DNA of 64,000 nucleotides, from contig CAJMMQ010000014.1 of NCBI GenBank assembly GCA_905214625.1, forward strand, positions 1 to 64,000. The letters are read 5' to 3'. The stretch is from an uncultured bacterium. GTDB lineage: Bacteria; Bacteroidota; Bacteroidia; Bacteroidales; Bacteroidaceae. A program made the position numbers and the translations under genes. Below, piece after piece: positions 1-9,026 of this stretch; the stretch's first letter is position 1, and every line of letters starts with the position of its first letter. The notes under the pieces were generated by a model. It ran no database searches. It was given only the letters and a program-made list of their open reading frames with translations, and was not told where the DNA came from.

Positions 1-655
1 TAGATTCTGGAAAAAAGTCAGGAAGAAGGGCCTTGAAATCAGATACGTCGCCACCGATCTGTCTGCGGCTTTCATCTCATCCGTATCCGAGAACTGTCCT
101 AAAGCGACACATGTGTTCGATCATTTCCATGTGATGAAGTTGATGAATGACAAGCTCGATGAAATCCGCAGGGTTCAGTATAATATGGAGAAGAACGTCA
201 ACAAGCGGAAAGTGCTGAAGGGTACACGTTATCTGCTGTTGAAGAACGGGGCTGACATTTGTGATAAGGAATACAGGACCAGACTTGAGAATGCCCTGGC
301 TATGAACAGACCCTTGTCGGAAGGCTACTATCTCAAGGAACAGCTCAGGGAGATATGGATGCAGCCTGACAGGAAAGAAGCCGAACCGGTTCTGCTCGAC
401 TGGGTAAACCAGGCCAGGGAAAGCAAAGTTCCACAACTGATGAAGATGGCTTCCACCGTTATGGCCTATCGGACAGGAATACTTGCCTGGTATGACTGCC
501 ATATCTCAACAGGTAAAGTGGAAGGTATAAACAACAAAATAAAGGTATTGAAGAGAACTGCGTATGGATTCAGGGATGAACGATATTTTGAACTTAGGCT
601 ATTCGCACTACATGATTGCCGTATCACTCGAAATGTAGGATGAACCGAATTTAAA
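1..655 (+). mobile_element. 3' end of an ISL3-type insertion sequence (partial)
   Basis: The window opens inside a transposase gene of ISL3 (IS204/IS1001/IS1165) type and runs about 12 bp past its stop. The left end lies outside the window. The right terminal inverted repeat cannot be proven without the other end, so the boundary at about 655 is a guess. AT-rich sequence with no recognisable gene follows. Confidence 0.7.
2..643 (+). CDS. ISL3-family transposase, C-terminal part
   Basis: The reading frame is open from base 2, so the true start is upstream; about 213 residues are visible. They cover the end of the DDE transposase domain. Near the start is a segment reading DLSAAFISSV followed by HVFDHFHVMK, the typical region of the second catalytic aspartate. 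Near the C-terminus the segment with GKVEGINNKIKVLKR and YGFRDERYFELRLF is diagnostic of ISL3 transposases and carries the catalytic glutamate (EGINN). The protein would cut and join IS ends. The visible part is intact with a normal stop; whether the whole element is functional cannot be seen. Confidence 0.85.
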   Translation, partial: RFWKKVRKKGLEIRYVATDLSAAFISSVSENCPKATHVFDHFHVMKLMNDKLDEIRRVQYNMEKNVNKRKVLKGTRYLLLKNGADICDKEYRTRLENALAMNRPLSEGYYLKEQLREIWMQPDRKEAEPVLLDWVNQARESKVPQLMKMASTVMAYRTGILAWYDCHISTGKVEGINNKIKVLKRTAYGFRDERYFELRLFALHDCRITRNVG

Positions 656-1051
656 ATATATCCACACTAAATTTCCACTATCTCAATATACAGTTTCGGA
701 TATTTCCAGACTATTTGCCACCTCTACCAATGCTTTTCATGGACAAGGCTGTACTTGATGCGGTTATTGAACCGGCAAGCTACATAAAAACACTTATTTA
801 ATTGTTACCCTAAAAAAACGACAAAAGGAATTCAGACAAAAGGAACATTTTTTATTCAATGTATTTGCACTTTTGTTTTCATGTACATGCCTATTAATGA
901 GATATAATTATTAAAAAAAATATATATAAATCATTTTAGTGATAAAATATGTAAAAATTTCACTCTCAAAGCAAAAACATAAATGAATAAATTTTGACAT
1001 ATAAAGAATATGATGTAATTTTACACCCATAACAACCTAAATAATATAATT
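644..1051. other. AT-rich intergenic region before the arabinose operon
   Basis: About 400 bp between the IS end and the aldose epimerase gene. No gene is supported; a 24-codon reading frame at 730-801 has no recognisable similarity. The last 200 bp must hold the promoter and probably the regulator site of the arabinose operon, but no good TAnnTTTG element was found. A weak dyad around 938-973 (AGTGATAAAAT facing ATTTCACT) is the only candidate operator. Confidence 0.4.
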
Positions 1052-2221
1052 ATGAAGAACAAAAAATTAAACATTTTAAGTGTTGGCATAGCATGTTTTA
1101 TAATGTCTGCATGTGGAATGAAAAATGGCAACAGTTCAACTACCGTTTCAGGATTATCAACCGCAGCATTTGACACAACGATAAACAAAAAAACTGTAAA
1201 ACTTTACACCATAAGTAATAAGAATGGCATGGAAGTTTGTATAACAAATTTTGGTGGCCGTATAGTATCACTTGTTGTTCCAGATAAAAATGGTAAACAG
1301 ACTGACGTCGTGCTTGGATACGATAATATTGCACAATATGCAGATTCAGTAAACAGTCCTAGCGACTTTGGAGCAGCAATAGGCCGATATGCTAACAGAA
1401 TAAATAAAGGTCAACTTAAAATTGCAGGAGAAAACATACAATTGCCCATAAATAATTTTGGGCACTGTCTACACGGCGGACCATCAGGATGGCAATATCA
1501 AGTATATGATGCAAAACAGCCTAACGACTCAACCTTGGAACTCACAATGTTGTCAAAAGACGGCGACAACAATTTCCCGGGAAATGTCAAGGCTATAGTT
1601 ACATATATTGTAAAAAGCAATAACAGCCTAGATATTACATATAAGGCAAACACAGACAAAGAAACAGTTATAAACATGACTAACCATTCATATTTCAACT
1701 TGAATGGCGACCCGACAAAAGATGTGGAGAACTGCATTCTTTATATCAATGCAGATAATTATACTCCAACCGACTCTACTTACATGACAACCGGCGAGAT
1801 AGCTAAAGTAGAAAATACCCCCATGGATTTCAGAACTCCTACAGCTATTGGTAAAAACGTCAACAATTTTAACTTCGAACAAATAAAAAATGCAAATGGA
1901 TTTGACCATAATTGGTGTTTAAACACATATAAGGATGGTAAAGGAGACGACAGTAAAGTTGCAGCAAGTTTATACTCTCCAACAACTGGAATAATGTTAG
2001 AAGTATACACCAACGAGCCTGGTATTCAAGTATATACAGGTAACTTCTTAAATGGAAAAGTTAAAGGAAAGAATGGCATAGCATACAACAAGCATGCGTC
2101 ATGCTGCCTTGAAACTCAGAAATATCCAGATGCCCCCAATAAAAAAGAATGGCCATCAGCAAATTTAAAACCTGGAGAGGAATATTATTCACACTGTGTA
2201 TTTAAATTTAGCATAAAATAA
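1052..2221 (+). CDS. galM: aldose 1-epimerase (mutarotase), lipoprotein
   Basis: Interconverts alpha and beta anomers of an aldose, here presumably L-arabinose (or galactose). The first 21 residues form a lipoprotein signal ending in a lipobox (MSAC, Cys about 21), so the enzyme should be anchored in the envelope, facing the periplasm or surface. The mature part is a full-length galactose-mutarotase fold: FGGRIVSLVVPD near the N-terminus, GRYANRI, HGGPSGW, the NHSYFNLNG segment with the expected catalytic His, and a C-terminal ETQKYPDAPN segment with the expected Glu. It is the first gene of the arabinose operon, 42 bp before the symporter. Family assignment is sure; the sugar is inferred from context. 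Confidence 0.9.
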   Translation: MKNKKLNILSVGIACFIMSACGMKNGNSSTTVSGLSTAAFDTTINKKTVKLYTISNKNGMEVCITNFGGRIVSLVVPDKNGKQTDVVLGYDNIAQYADSVNSPSDFGAAIGRYANRINKGQLKIAGENIQLPINNFGHCLHGGPSGWQYQVYDAKQPNDSTLELTMLSKDGDNNFPGNVKAIVTYIVKSNNSLDITYKANTDKETVINMTNHSYFNLNGDPTKDVENCILYINADNYTPTDSTYMTTGEIAKVENTPMDFRTPTAIGKNVNNFNFEQIKNANGFDHNWCLNTYKDGKGDDSKVAASLYSPTTGIMLEVYTNEPGIQVYTGNFLNGKVKGKNGIAYNKHASCCLETQKYPDAPNKKEWPSANLKPGEEYYSHCVFKFSIK

Positions 2222-2263
2222 AAGTCAAAATACTATTAACCTACTTTAAAATCTTAATAAAAA

Positions 2264-3946
2264 ATGGAATTATTAGACTGGATTGTAATTGGTGTTTTCT
2301 GTTTAGCACTGATTGGTATCGTTGTATGGGTCGTAAGTCAAAAGAACAAAGACTCAGCAGACTATTTTCTTGGAGGACGTGATGCAACATGGATTGCCAT
2401 AGGAGCATCTATTTTCGCCTCAAATATTGGCTCAGAACACCTCATTGGACTTGCCGGTGCAGGAGCTTCTTCTGGAATGGCTATGGCTCATTGGGAAATC
2501 CAAGGCTGGATGATTTTAATTTTAGGCTGGGTATTCGTTCCCTTTTATACAAGAAGTATGGTATACACAATGCCCGAGTTCCTAGAAAAGCGCTATAATA
2601 AAGAAAGCCGTACCATTTTGTCGGTAATTTCGCTTATTAGCTATGTTCTCACAAAAGTAGCAGTTACTGTTTATGCAGGAGGTCTGGTTTTCCAACAAGT
2701 ATTTGGAATTAAAGAACTTTGGGGTATCGACTTCTTCTGGATTGCTGCTATCGGCTTAGTCTTAATCACTGCTTTGTATACTGTCTTCGGCGGAATGAAG
2801 AGCGTATTATACACGTCTGTGCTTCAGACCCCAATACTTCTGTTAGGTTCATTAATCATTTTAGTATTAGGTTTAAAGGCTGTAGGCGGTTGGGACCAAG
2901 TATTGCAAATATGCTCTATTCAACCAGTAAATGAGTACGGCGACCACATGACAGACCTTATGCGCAATCTGAAAGACCCTGATTATCCTTGGCTCGGAGC
3001 ATTAATCGGCTCTGCCGTTATTGGTTTTTGGTATTGGTGTACAGACCAGTATATCGTACAGCGTGTTCTTTCTGGAAAGAATGAAAAGGAAGCCCGCCGT
3101 GGTACAATATTTGGTGCATACTTAAAGCTACTCCCTGTATTTATTTTCCTTATCCCCGGTATGATTGCATATGCTTTAAATGTTAAATTAGGAGGAACAT
3201 TCTTACCTGTTGACGCTAACGGTGTCGCCATTAGTGACGCAGCTTTCCCTACCTTAGTGGCCAAAATCTTACCTGCAGGAGTAAAAGGATTAGTTGTTTG
3301 TGGTATTCTTGCTGCACTCATGAGTTCTCTCGCATCACTATTTAACTCATCTGCAATGTTGTTTACTATAGATTTTTATAAGCGCCTGCGTCCTAATACA
3401 TCAGAAAAATCACTTGTAAGAATTGGACAAATTGCAACAATAGTAATAGTAATATTAGGAATACTCTGGATACCTATCATGCGCAGCGTAGGTAATGTCT
3501 TGTATAATTATTTGCAAGATGTTCAAAGCGTACTCGCCCCAGGTATTGCTGCAGCATTCTTACTTGGAATATGCTGGAAAAGAGCAACCGCTAAAGGTGG
3601 TATGTGGGGACTTCTCTCAGGAATAATAATAGGATTAACCAGATTAGGGGCAAAAGTTTATTACAGTAATGCCACTGATACCACAGACAATTGGTTTAAA
3701 GCAGTTTTCTACGATTTTAACTGGCTATATTTCTGCGGTGTAATGCTGATTTTCTGTTGTCTTGTTGTTATAGTCGTAAGCCTTTGCACAAAAGCTCCAT
3801 CAGAAGAGAAGATTAAAGGACTCGTATTTGGAACTGCAACCCCTGAGCAAAAAGCTGCAACCCGCGCAAGCTGGAATCATTGGGATGTGATAAACAGTGT
3901 TATCATATTGGCAATAACTGTTGCTTTCTATATTTATTTCTGGTAA
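2264..3946 (+). CDS. sodium/solute symporter (SSS family), probable arabinose transporter
   Basis: A 560-residue inner-membrane protein with about 14 hydrophobic segments. The N-terminus (WIVIGVFCLALIGIVVWVVS) and the following DYFLGGRDATWIAIGASIF segment are typical of SGLT-type Na+/sugar symporters. Later segments YTVFGGMKSVLYTSVLQT and WYWCTDQYIVQRVLSGKN belong to the sodium and sugar binding core. It lies between the mutarotase and the NUDIX regulator, in the same order as the known Bacteroides arabinose locus, so uptake of L-arabinose with Na+ is the likely role. Full length; no defect seen. Confidence 0.88.
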   Translation: MELLDWIVIGVFCLALIGIVVWVVSQKNKDSADYFLGGRDATWIAIGASIFASNIGSEHLIGLAGAGASSGMAMAHWEIQGWMILILGWVFVPFYTRSMVYTMPEFLEKRYNKESRTILSVISLISYVLTKVAVTVYAGGLVFQQVFGIKELWGIDFFWIAAIGLVLITALYTVFGGMKSVLYTSVLQTPILLLGSLIILVLGLKAVGGWDQVLQICSIQPVNEYGDHMTDLMRNLKDPDYPWLGALIGSAVIGFWYWCTDQYIVQRVLSGKNEKEARRGTIFGAYLKLLPVFIFLIPGMIAYALNVKLGGTFLPVDANGVAISDAAFPTLVAKILPAGVKGLVVCGILAALMSSLASLFNSSAMLFTIDFYKRLRPNTSEKSLVRIGQIATIVIVILGILWIPIMRSVGNVLYNYLQDVQSVLAPGIAAAFLLGICWKRATAKGGMWGLLSGIIIGLTRLGAKVYYSNATDTTDNWFKAVFYDFNWLYFCGVMLIFCCLVVIVVSLCTKAPSEEKIKGLVFGTATPEQKAATRASWNHWDVINSVIILAITVAFYIYFW

Positions 3947-3973
3947 AAAACATAACTACATAACCCTGAAAAT

Positions 3974-4651
3974 ATGACTGTTTACTATAACGAACATTCA
4001 AAATTTTACGTTTCGGTAGACTGTATAGTCTTCGGTTTTGAAAGCAACAAGCTAAAATTGCTGATAGGAAAACGCCAGATGGATCCGGGAAGAAATGAAT
4101 GGTCTTTATATGGCGGATTTGTTGAAGAAAACGAAACCTTGGATGAAGCAGCCAACAGAGTTCTACATGAACTCACCGGCTTAACGGGATTATATATGAA
4201 ACAGGTTGGAGCATTTGGTGCAATTGACCGTGATCCAGGTGAAAGAGTCATATCTATTGCCTATTGTGCTCTAATAAACGTTAAAGACTATGACAAGGGC
4301 CTTCAAGAAAGCCATCAGGCTGAATGGGTAAATCTTGAAGAATTGCCAAAGCTGTATTCCGACCATAATGACATGGTAAAAAAAGCAATAGCCTTGCTTA
4401 GAAGAAGAATCTCGTCAGAGCCTTTAAGTTTCAATCTTCTGCCTGAATTATTTACGCTAACTCAATTACAGCATGTATATGAGGCAATTTTAGGAGAAGA
4501 TATAGACAAACGTAATTTCAGAAAACGTATTAAGACAATAGATTTTATCGAAAAGACAGATTTAATTGACAAAATAACATCTAAACGAGGAGCTGCTTTG
4601 TATCGTTTCAATAATGACGCATACATGGAAGATCCTACATTTAAATTATAA
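3974..4651 (+). CDS. araR: NUDIX-type transcriptional regulator of arabinose use (AraR)
   Basis: A 225-residue protein with an N-terminal NUDIX domain (residues about 10-145) and a C-terminal winged-helix-like part (about 150-225). The NUDIX box lies at residues 48-70, but two catalytic positions are lost: Val63 replaces Glu, and Leu67 replaces the second Glu of the EE pair. This suggests a sugar sensor rather than a hydrolase. NUDIX-type AraR is known to control arabinose genes in Bacteroides thetaiotaomicron, where it sits in the same operon order. DNA binding here, and L-arabinose as effector, are inferred from family and context. It lies 27 bp after the symporter and 4 bp before araD. Confidence 0.85.
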   Translation: MTVYYNEHSKFYVSVDCIVFGFESNKLKLLIGKRQMDPGRNEWSLYGGFVEENETLDEAANRVLHELTGLTGLYMKQVGAFGAIDRDPGERVISIAYCALINVKDYDKGLQESHQAEWVNLEELPKLYSDHNDMVKKAIALLRRRISSEPLSFNLLPELFTLTQLQHVYEAILGEDIDKRNFRKRIKTIDFIEKTDLIDKITSKRGAALYRFNNDAYMEDPTFKL

Positions 4652-4655
4652 TAAT

Positions 4656-5345
4656 ATGCTTGAAGAATTAAAAGAAAAAGTATTCAAGGCCAATTTGGAC
4701 CTTGTTAAACATAACTTAGTGATATTTACATGGGGCAACGTCTCTGGCATTGACCGCGAAAAAGGTCTTGTGGTTATAAAACCCTCAGGTGTGAGCTACG
4801 ACAAAATGAAAGCCACAGACATGGTTGTTGTAGACCTTAATACAGGAAAAGTAGTTGAAGGAGATCTCAATCCGTCGTCAGACACCCCAACACATTTGGT
4901 TCTGTATCGTGCATTCCCTGAGATTGGAGGCATTGTACACACCCACTCTACTTATGCAACCGCATGGGCACAAGCCGGCAAGGATATTCCAAACATAGGC
5001 ACTACACATGCTGATTATTTTCATGATGCAATTCCATGTACAGCAGACATGACAGAAAGTCAAATGGCTGAATATGAAAAAGAAACAGGCACGGTTATAG
5101 TTGAACGGTTTAAAAATATAAACTATGTACATACACCGGGAGTTTTAGTAAAGAACCACGGCCCTTTCTCATGGGGTACAGATCCAGACAATGCTGTATA
5201 CAATGCCGTCGTAATGGAGGAAGTTGCAAAAATGGCATTTATATCATTCTCAGTAAATCCAGACACAACAATGAATCCCCTGCTTGTTGAAAAACATTTC
5301 AGCCGCAAACATGGTCCAAACGCATATTACGGACAAAAGAAATAA
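4656..5345 (+). CDS. araD: L-ribulose-5-phosphate 4-epimerase
   Basis: Converts L-ribulose-5-phosphate to D-xylulose-5-phosphate, the last step of arabinose entry into the pentose phosphate pathway. It is a class II aldolase/epimerase fold of 229 residues, the usual length. Visible marks are the N-terminal [12 protein letters not shown] phosphate-binding segment, the zinc-binding [14 protein letters not shown] segment, GTTHADYF, and the KNHGPFSWG segment with a third metal His. The start at 4656 (MLEELKEKV) is chosen over an upstream ATG at 4614 because the extra 14 residues would overlap araR and are not family-like. It begins 4 bp after araR stops. Confidence 0.95.
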   Translation: MLEELKEKVFKANLDLVKHNLVIFTWGNVSGIDREKGLVVIKPSGVSYDKMKATDMVVVDLNTGKVVEGDLNPSSDTPTHLVLYRAFPEIGGIVHTHSTYATAWAQAGKDIPNIGTTHADYFHDAIPCTADMTESQMAEYEKETGTVIVERFKNINYVHTPGVLVKNHGPFSWGTDPDNAVYNAVVMEEVAKMAFISFSVNPDTTMNPLLVEKHFSRKHGPNAYYGQKK

Positions 5346-5375
5346 TAAATTTAATAACATAAAAAAATTACAACT

Positions 5376-6917
5376 ATGATAAAAGCATTTGAAAATTATG
5401 AGATTTGGTTTGTCACAGGTGCACAACTTCTTTATGGAGGCGATGCAGTTAAACAAGTTGACGGACATTCAAAAGAAATGGTTAACGGTCTTAACGAATC
5501 AGAAAGACTACCAATAAAAGTAATATACAAAGGAACTGCGAACAGCAGCAAAGAAGTCTCCGATATCTTTACTGCAGCCAACAACGAGCAGAAATGTATT
5601 GGTGTGATAACATGGATGCACACATTCTCACCGGCCAAGATGTGGATACACGGACTACAGATTCTTAATAAGCCTTTACTTCATTTACACACACAATACA
5701 ACGCTGAAATTCCATGGGATACAATTGACATGGATTTCATGAACCTCAACCAAAGCGCTCATGGTGACCGTGAATTCGGACACATCATATCACGCATGCG
5801 CATCAGACGTAAATTGGTTGTCGGATATTGGAAAGACCAAAAGACTCAGGAACATATCGCTGTGTGGGAACGCGTATGTGCAGCTTGGGCCGATGCACAG
5901 GACATGCTTATTTTGCGTTTTGGAGACCAGATGAATAATGTAGCCGTTACTGACGGTGACAAGGTCGCTGCCGAGCAAGTGCTTGGTTACCATGTTGATT
6001 ACTGCCCATTCAGCGAAGTGTTAAGCTATTTCAAAGAAATAAAGGATGCAGACGTTGATAATTTAGTTGCAACCTACTTTAAGGAATATGAACATGAAAA
6101 TGCGCTTGAAGACAAAACAAGCGAGGGCTATAAAAAGGTATGGAATGCAGCAAAAGCAGAATTGGCCTTGCGTGCAATTTTAAAGGCTAAAGGAGCAAAA
6201 GGCTTTACAACCAACTTTGACGACCTTGGAGACGTTAATGTAGAGGAGACAGGTATGGGATTTGACCAAATTCCCGGTCTTGCCTCACAACGTCTTATGG
6301 CAGACGGATATGGCTTCGGTGCAGAAGGCGACTGGAAGTCAGCTGCATTGTACAGAAGCATTTGGGTAATGACACAAGGCATGCCTAACGGATGCTCATT
6401 CCTTGAAGATTATACACTTAACTTTAACGGTGAACAAAGTTCAATTCTTCAGTCACACATGTTGGAGGTTTCTCCGCTTATTGCTGCTTCAAGACCACGT
6501 CTGGAGGTTCATTTCCTAGGTATTGGCGTAAGAAAGAGCCAAACAGCGCGTCTGGTTTTCACATCAAAGGTAGGTACAGGTGTTACAGCTACAGTTGTTG
6601 ACCTGGGCAATCGCTTCAGAATGATTGTAAATGATGTGAAATGTATTGAACCTAAACCACTACCGAAATTACCGGTTGCTTCGGCACTTTGGATTCCTCA
6701 GCCAAACTTTGAGGTTGGAGCAGGATGCTGGATTTATGCAGGTGGTACACACCACAGTTGCTTCTCTTATGACCTTACTGAAGAATACTGGCAAGATTAT
6801 GCTGAAATTGCAGGTATCGAATGCGTATTCATCAACGAAAACACTAAAGTGGACGAATTCCGCAAAGAACTACGCTTCAATGAAGTATATTACATGTTAA
6901 ACAAAGCTCTGATGTAA
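5376..6917 (+). CDS. araA: L-arabinose isomerase
   Basis: Isomerises L-arabinose to L-ribulose in the cytoplasm using a divalent metal. At 513 residues it has the normal length. Family segments are FVTGAQLLYGG at the N-terminus, WMHTFSPAKMWI, LHTQYN, MDFMNLNQSAHGDREF, SSILQSHMLEVSP (metal-binding His) and a C-terminal TEEYWQDYAEIAGIECV segment. It lies 30 bp after araD and 4 bp before araB, so these genes are surely co-transcribed. No defects seen. Confidence 0.96.
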   Translation: MIKAFENYEIWFVTGAQLLYGGDAVKQVDGHSKEMVNGLNESERLPIKVIYKGTANSSKEVSDIFTAANNEQKCIGVITWMHTFSPAKMWIHGLQILNKPLLHLHTQYNAEIPWDTIDMDFMNLNQSAHGDREFGHIISRMRIRRKLVVGYWKDQKTQEHIAVWERVCAAWADAQDMLILRFGDQMNNVAVTDGDKVAAEQVLGYHVDYCPFSEVLSYFKEIKDADVDNLVATYFKEYEHENALEDKTSEGYKKVWNAAKAELALRAILKAKGAKGFTTNFDDLGDVNVEETGMGFDQIPGLASQRLMADGYGFGAEGDWKSAALYRSIWVMTQGMPNGCSFLEDYTLNFNGEQSSILQSHMLEVSPLIAASRPRLEVHFLGIGVRKSQTARLVFTSKVGTGVTATVVDLGNRFRMIVNDVKCIEPKPLPKLPVASALWIPQPNFEVGAGCWIYAGGTHHSCFSYDLTEEYWQDYAEIAGIECVFINENTKVDEFRKELRFNEVYYMLNKALM

Positions 6918-6921
6918 ATAT

Positions 6922-8595
6922 ATGGCAAAATATGTAATCGGACTAGATTATGGCAGCGACTCGGCAAGAGCTTTAGTCGTCAATGCTGAGACTGGCCAAA
7001 TTCTGGCAACAAGTGTAAAATATTATCCGCGCTGGAAAGAAGGCTTATATTGCAATCCCAAAATAAACCAATGGCGCCAGCACCCCAAGGATTACCTTGA
7101 GGTGCTTGAAGCCACGGTTAAAGACGCATTAAGCCAATGTAAACCAGATATTGCCGAAAATGTTGTAGGCATAGCTTTCGACACAACAGGTTCTACCCCC
7201 GCATTCACAGACGAGACGGGAACGCCCTTAGCCATGCTTCCGGAGTTTGAAGACAATCCTAACGCAATGTTTGTATTGTGGAAAGACCACACTGCCGTAA
7301 AAGAAGCAGAGGAAATTAACGAGGCTTGTTCTAAATCAGAAATAAACTACGCCAAATATGAAGGCGGTATTTATTCTGCTGAATGGTTCTGGGCCAAGGC
7401 AATGCATATCTTGCGTGAGGATGAAGAAATAGCACAGAAAGCTTATTCAATAGTTGAATATTGCGAATGGCTCCCGGCTGTACTGACCGGTGTAAAGACA
7501 TCAAAAGATATCGTCCGCAGCCGTTGTGCATGCGGACATAAAGCAATGTGGCACAAAGAATGGGGAGGTCTTCCGGCTGAAGATTTCCTTGTATCACTTG
7601 AGCCAAAGCTTGCCGGATTCAGAGAGCGGCTGTTTGAAGAAACGGAAACAGCAGACAAGCCTGTTGGCCATCTCTGCAAAGAATGGGCAGACCGTTTGGG
7701 GCTAAATGAGAACGTTGTTGTTGCAGGAGGAGCATACGATTGCCACATGGGAGCCGTAGGAGCAGGTGTAACTCCACATACATTAGTACGCGTCATCGGA
7801 ACTTCCACATGTGATGTGATGGTAGCATCCTATGAAGAAATAGGCGAAAAATGTATCAAAGGAATATGTGGGCAAGTTGACGGCAGCGTAATTCCTGGAA
7901 TGGTCGGTCTTGAAGCCGGTCAATCGAGCTTCGGTGATGTTTATGCCATGTTTAGAAGAATTCTTGAATTCCCCGTACGGGAAATCTTGCCACAGACAAT
8001 AGGCGACAAACTCAAGAAAGAAGACATTAACAATATTGTTGAAAAAACATGCGACAAGATTATTGTCAAACTGACAGAAGAAGCTGAAAAAATTCCGGTA
8101 AGCGAAAGTACTATGATTGCTACCGACTGGATAAACGGCCGCCGCACTCCAGATGCTAACCAGCTGCTTAAAGGTACAATTGCAGGATTTACCTTAGGCT
8201 CAAACGCTCCACAGGTGTTCCGTGCCTTAGTCGAGGCAACCGCATTTGGAACAAAAGCAATTGTTGACAGATTTGAAAGCGAAGGAATTGTCATCGACGA
8301 TGTCATCGGCATTGGTGGCATAGCGCTCAAGTCTCCGTTTGTAATGCAGACAATGTGCGATGTCATCAACAAACCTATAAAAGTCTGCAACACAGATCAA
8401 GCATGTGCATTGGGAGCAGCAATGTTTGCTGCCACGGCTGCCGGAGTATACGAAAAAGTTGAAGACGCTATAAAGAATATGAACAGCGGCTTCTCGAACG
8501 AATATATTCCTCAACCCGAGAATGTCAAAGCATACGATGAGATATATAATAAATATCTTAAGCTTGGGCAATTTACAGAAAAAGAGTTATTCTAA
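6922..8595 (+). CDS. araB: L-ribulokinase
   Basis: Phosphorylates L-ribulose to L-ribulose-5-phosphate with ATP. It is an FGGY-family kinase of 557 residues. The N-terminus GLDYGSDSARALVV is the first phosphate-binding motif; GIAFDTTGSTP, GAYDCHMGAVGAGV and the C-terminal GIGGIALKSPFVMQ segment complete the ATPase fold. The start is 4 bp after araA stops. A clear hairpin terminator follows the gene, so this is the last gene of the operon. Confidence 0.95.
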   Translation: MAKYVIGLDYGSDSARALVVNAETGQILATSVKYYPRWKEGLYCNPKINQWRQHPKDYLEVLEATVKDALSQCKPDIAENVVGIAFDTTGSTPAFTDETGTPLAMLPEFEDNPNAMFVLWKDHTAVKEAEEINEACSKSEINYAKYEGGIYSAEWFWAKAMHILREDEEIAQKAYSIVEYCEWLPAVLTGVKTSKDIVRSRCACGHKAMWHKEWGGLPAEDFLVSLEPKLAGFRERLFEETETADKPVGHLCKEWADRLGLNENVVVAGGAYDCHMGAVGAGVTPHTLVRVIGTSTCDVMVASYEEIGEKCIKGICGQVDGSVIPGMVGLEAGQSSFGDVYAMFRRILEFPVREILPQTIGDKLKKEDINNIVEKTCDKIIVKLTEEAEKIPVSESTMIATDWINGRRTPDANQLLKGTIAGFTLGSNAPQVFRALVEATAFGTKAIVDRFESEGIVIDDVIGIGGIALKSPFVMQTMCDVINKPIKVCNTDQACALGAAMFAATAAGVYEKVEDAIKNMNSGFSNEYIPQPENVKAYDEIYNKYLKLGQFTEKELF

Positions 8596-8604
8596 ATAAT
8601 TGTG

Positions 8605-8642
8605 GCGTTAGTACCTGATTTTCAGGCACTAACGCATTTTTC
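8605..8642 (+). terminator. terminator of the arabinose operon
   Basis: Inverted repeat GCGTTAGT (8605-8612) and CCTGA (8614-8618) against TCAGG (8622-8626) and ACTAACGC (8628-8635), with one mismatch, followed by ATTTTTC. It begins 9 bp after the araB stop. Confidence 0.85.
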
Positions 8643-8666
8643 GTAATATAAATCAAATACAGTTTC

Positions 8667-8754
8667 GAAAGGCGTCATTTTAGCAGCCAAAACACCGTCT
8701 TTTAGGCGGCAAAAGGTATCATATCATAAGACAATATGCCACCTTTTACAAGAA
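8667..8754. repeat. 22-bp-period tandem A/T-tract array, copy A (4 units)
   Basis: Four units start at 8667, 8689, 8711 and 8733, exactly 22 bp apart. Each unit begins with an A-tract, has a GC-rich core, and has a T-tract starting about 11 bp later (for example AAAACACCGTCTTTTA at 8689). Units are degenerate copies of AAAAGGnnnCCTTTT plus 7-8 bp. The array lies between the araB terminator and the tkt promoter. The same design recurs at 17179, 32929 and 58842. Confidence 0.8.
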
Positions 8755-8923
8755 GGCTGCAAAGTTTACACAAAGTCAACAAATTTAGATAAGGTATTTA
8801 GATTACTAAGATGCAACTTAGCAGACAATAGTTATCAACAACAAACCTCACAGGAGCAAATCACAACAAATTAAGATTAAATAGACCAATGCTCAACTTT
8901 TTATAAGTTTAAATATCTTTTTC

Positions 8924-8954
8924 TTTTGTTTTATCACAAATTTAACTATCTTTG
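8924..8954 (+). promoter_or_regulatory. vegetative promoter of tkt-rpiB
   Basis: TATCTTTG at 8947-8954 fits the Bacteroidota -7 consensus TAnnTTTG, and TTTTG at 8924-8928 is an 18-bp-spaced -33 element. Transcription would start near 8960, giving a leader of about 65 nt before tkt. Confidence 0.75.
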
Positions 8955-9026
8955 CATGGAGCAAGTAAGATAAATTTAAATATTTATATACAACTAGAGA
9001 ATCAACAAATTTAATACTAAAATATA

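Noticed and set aside
730..801. 24-codon frame after the IS end
   Set aside because: Too short and unlike any known protein; could be a gene remnant but nothing supports it.
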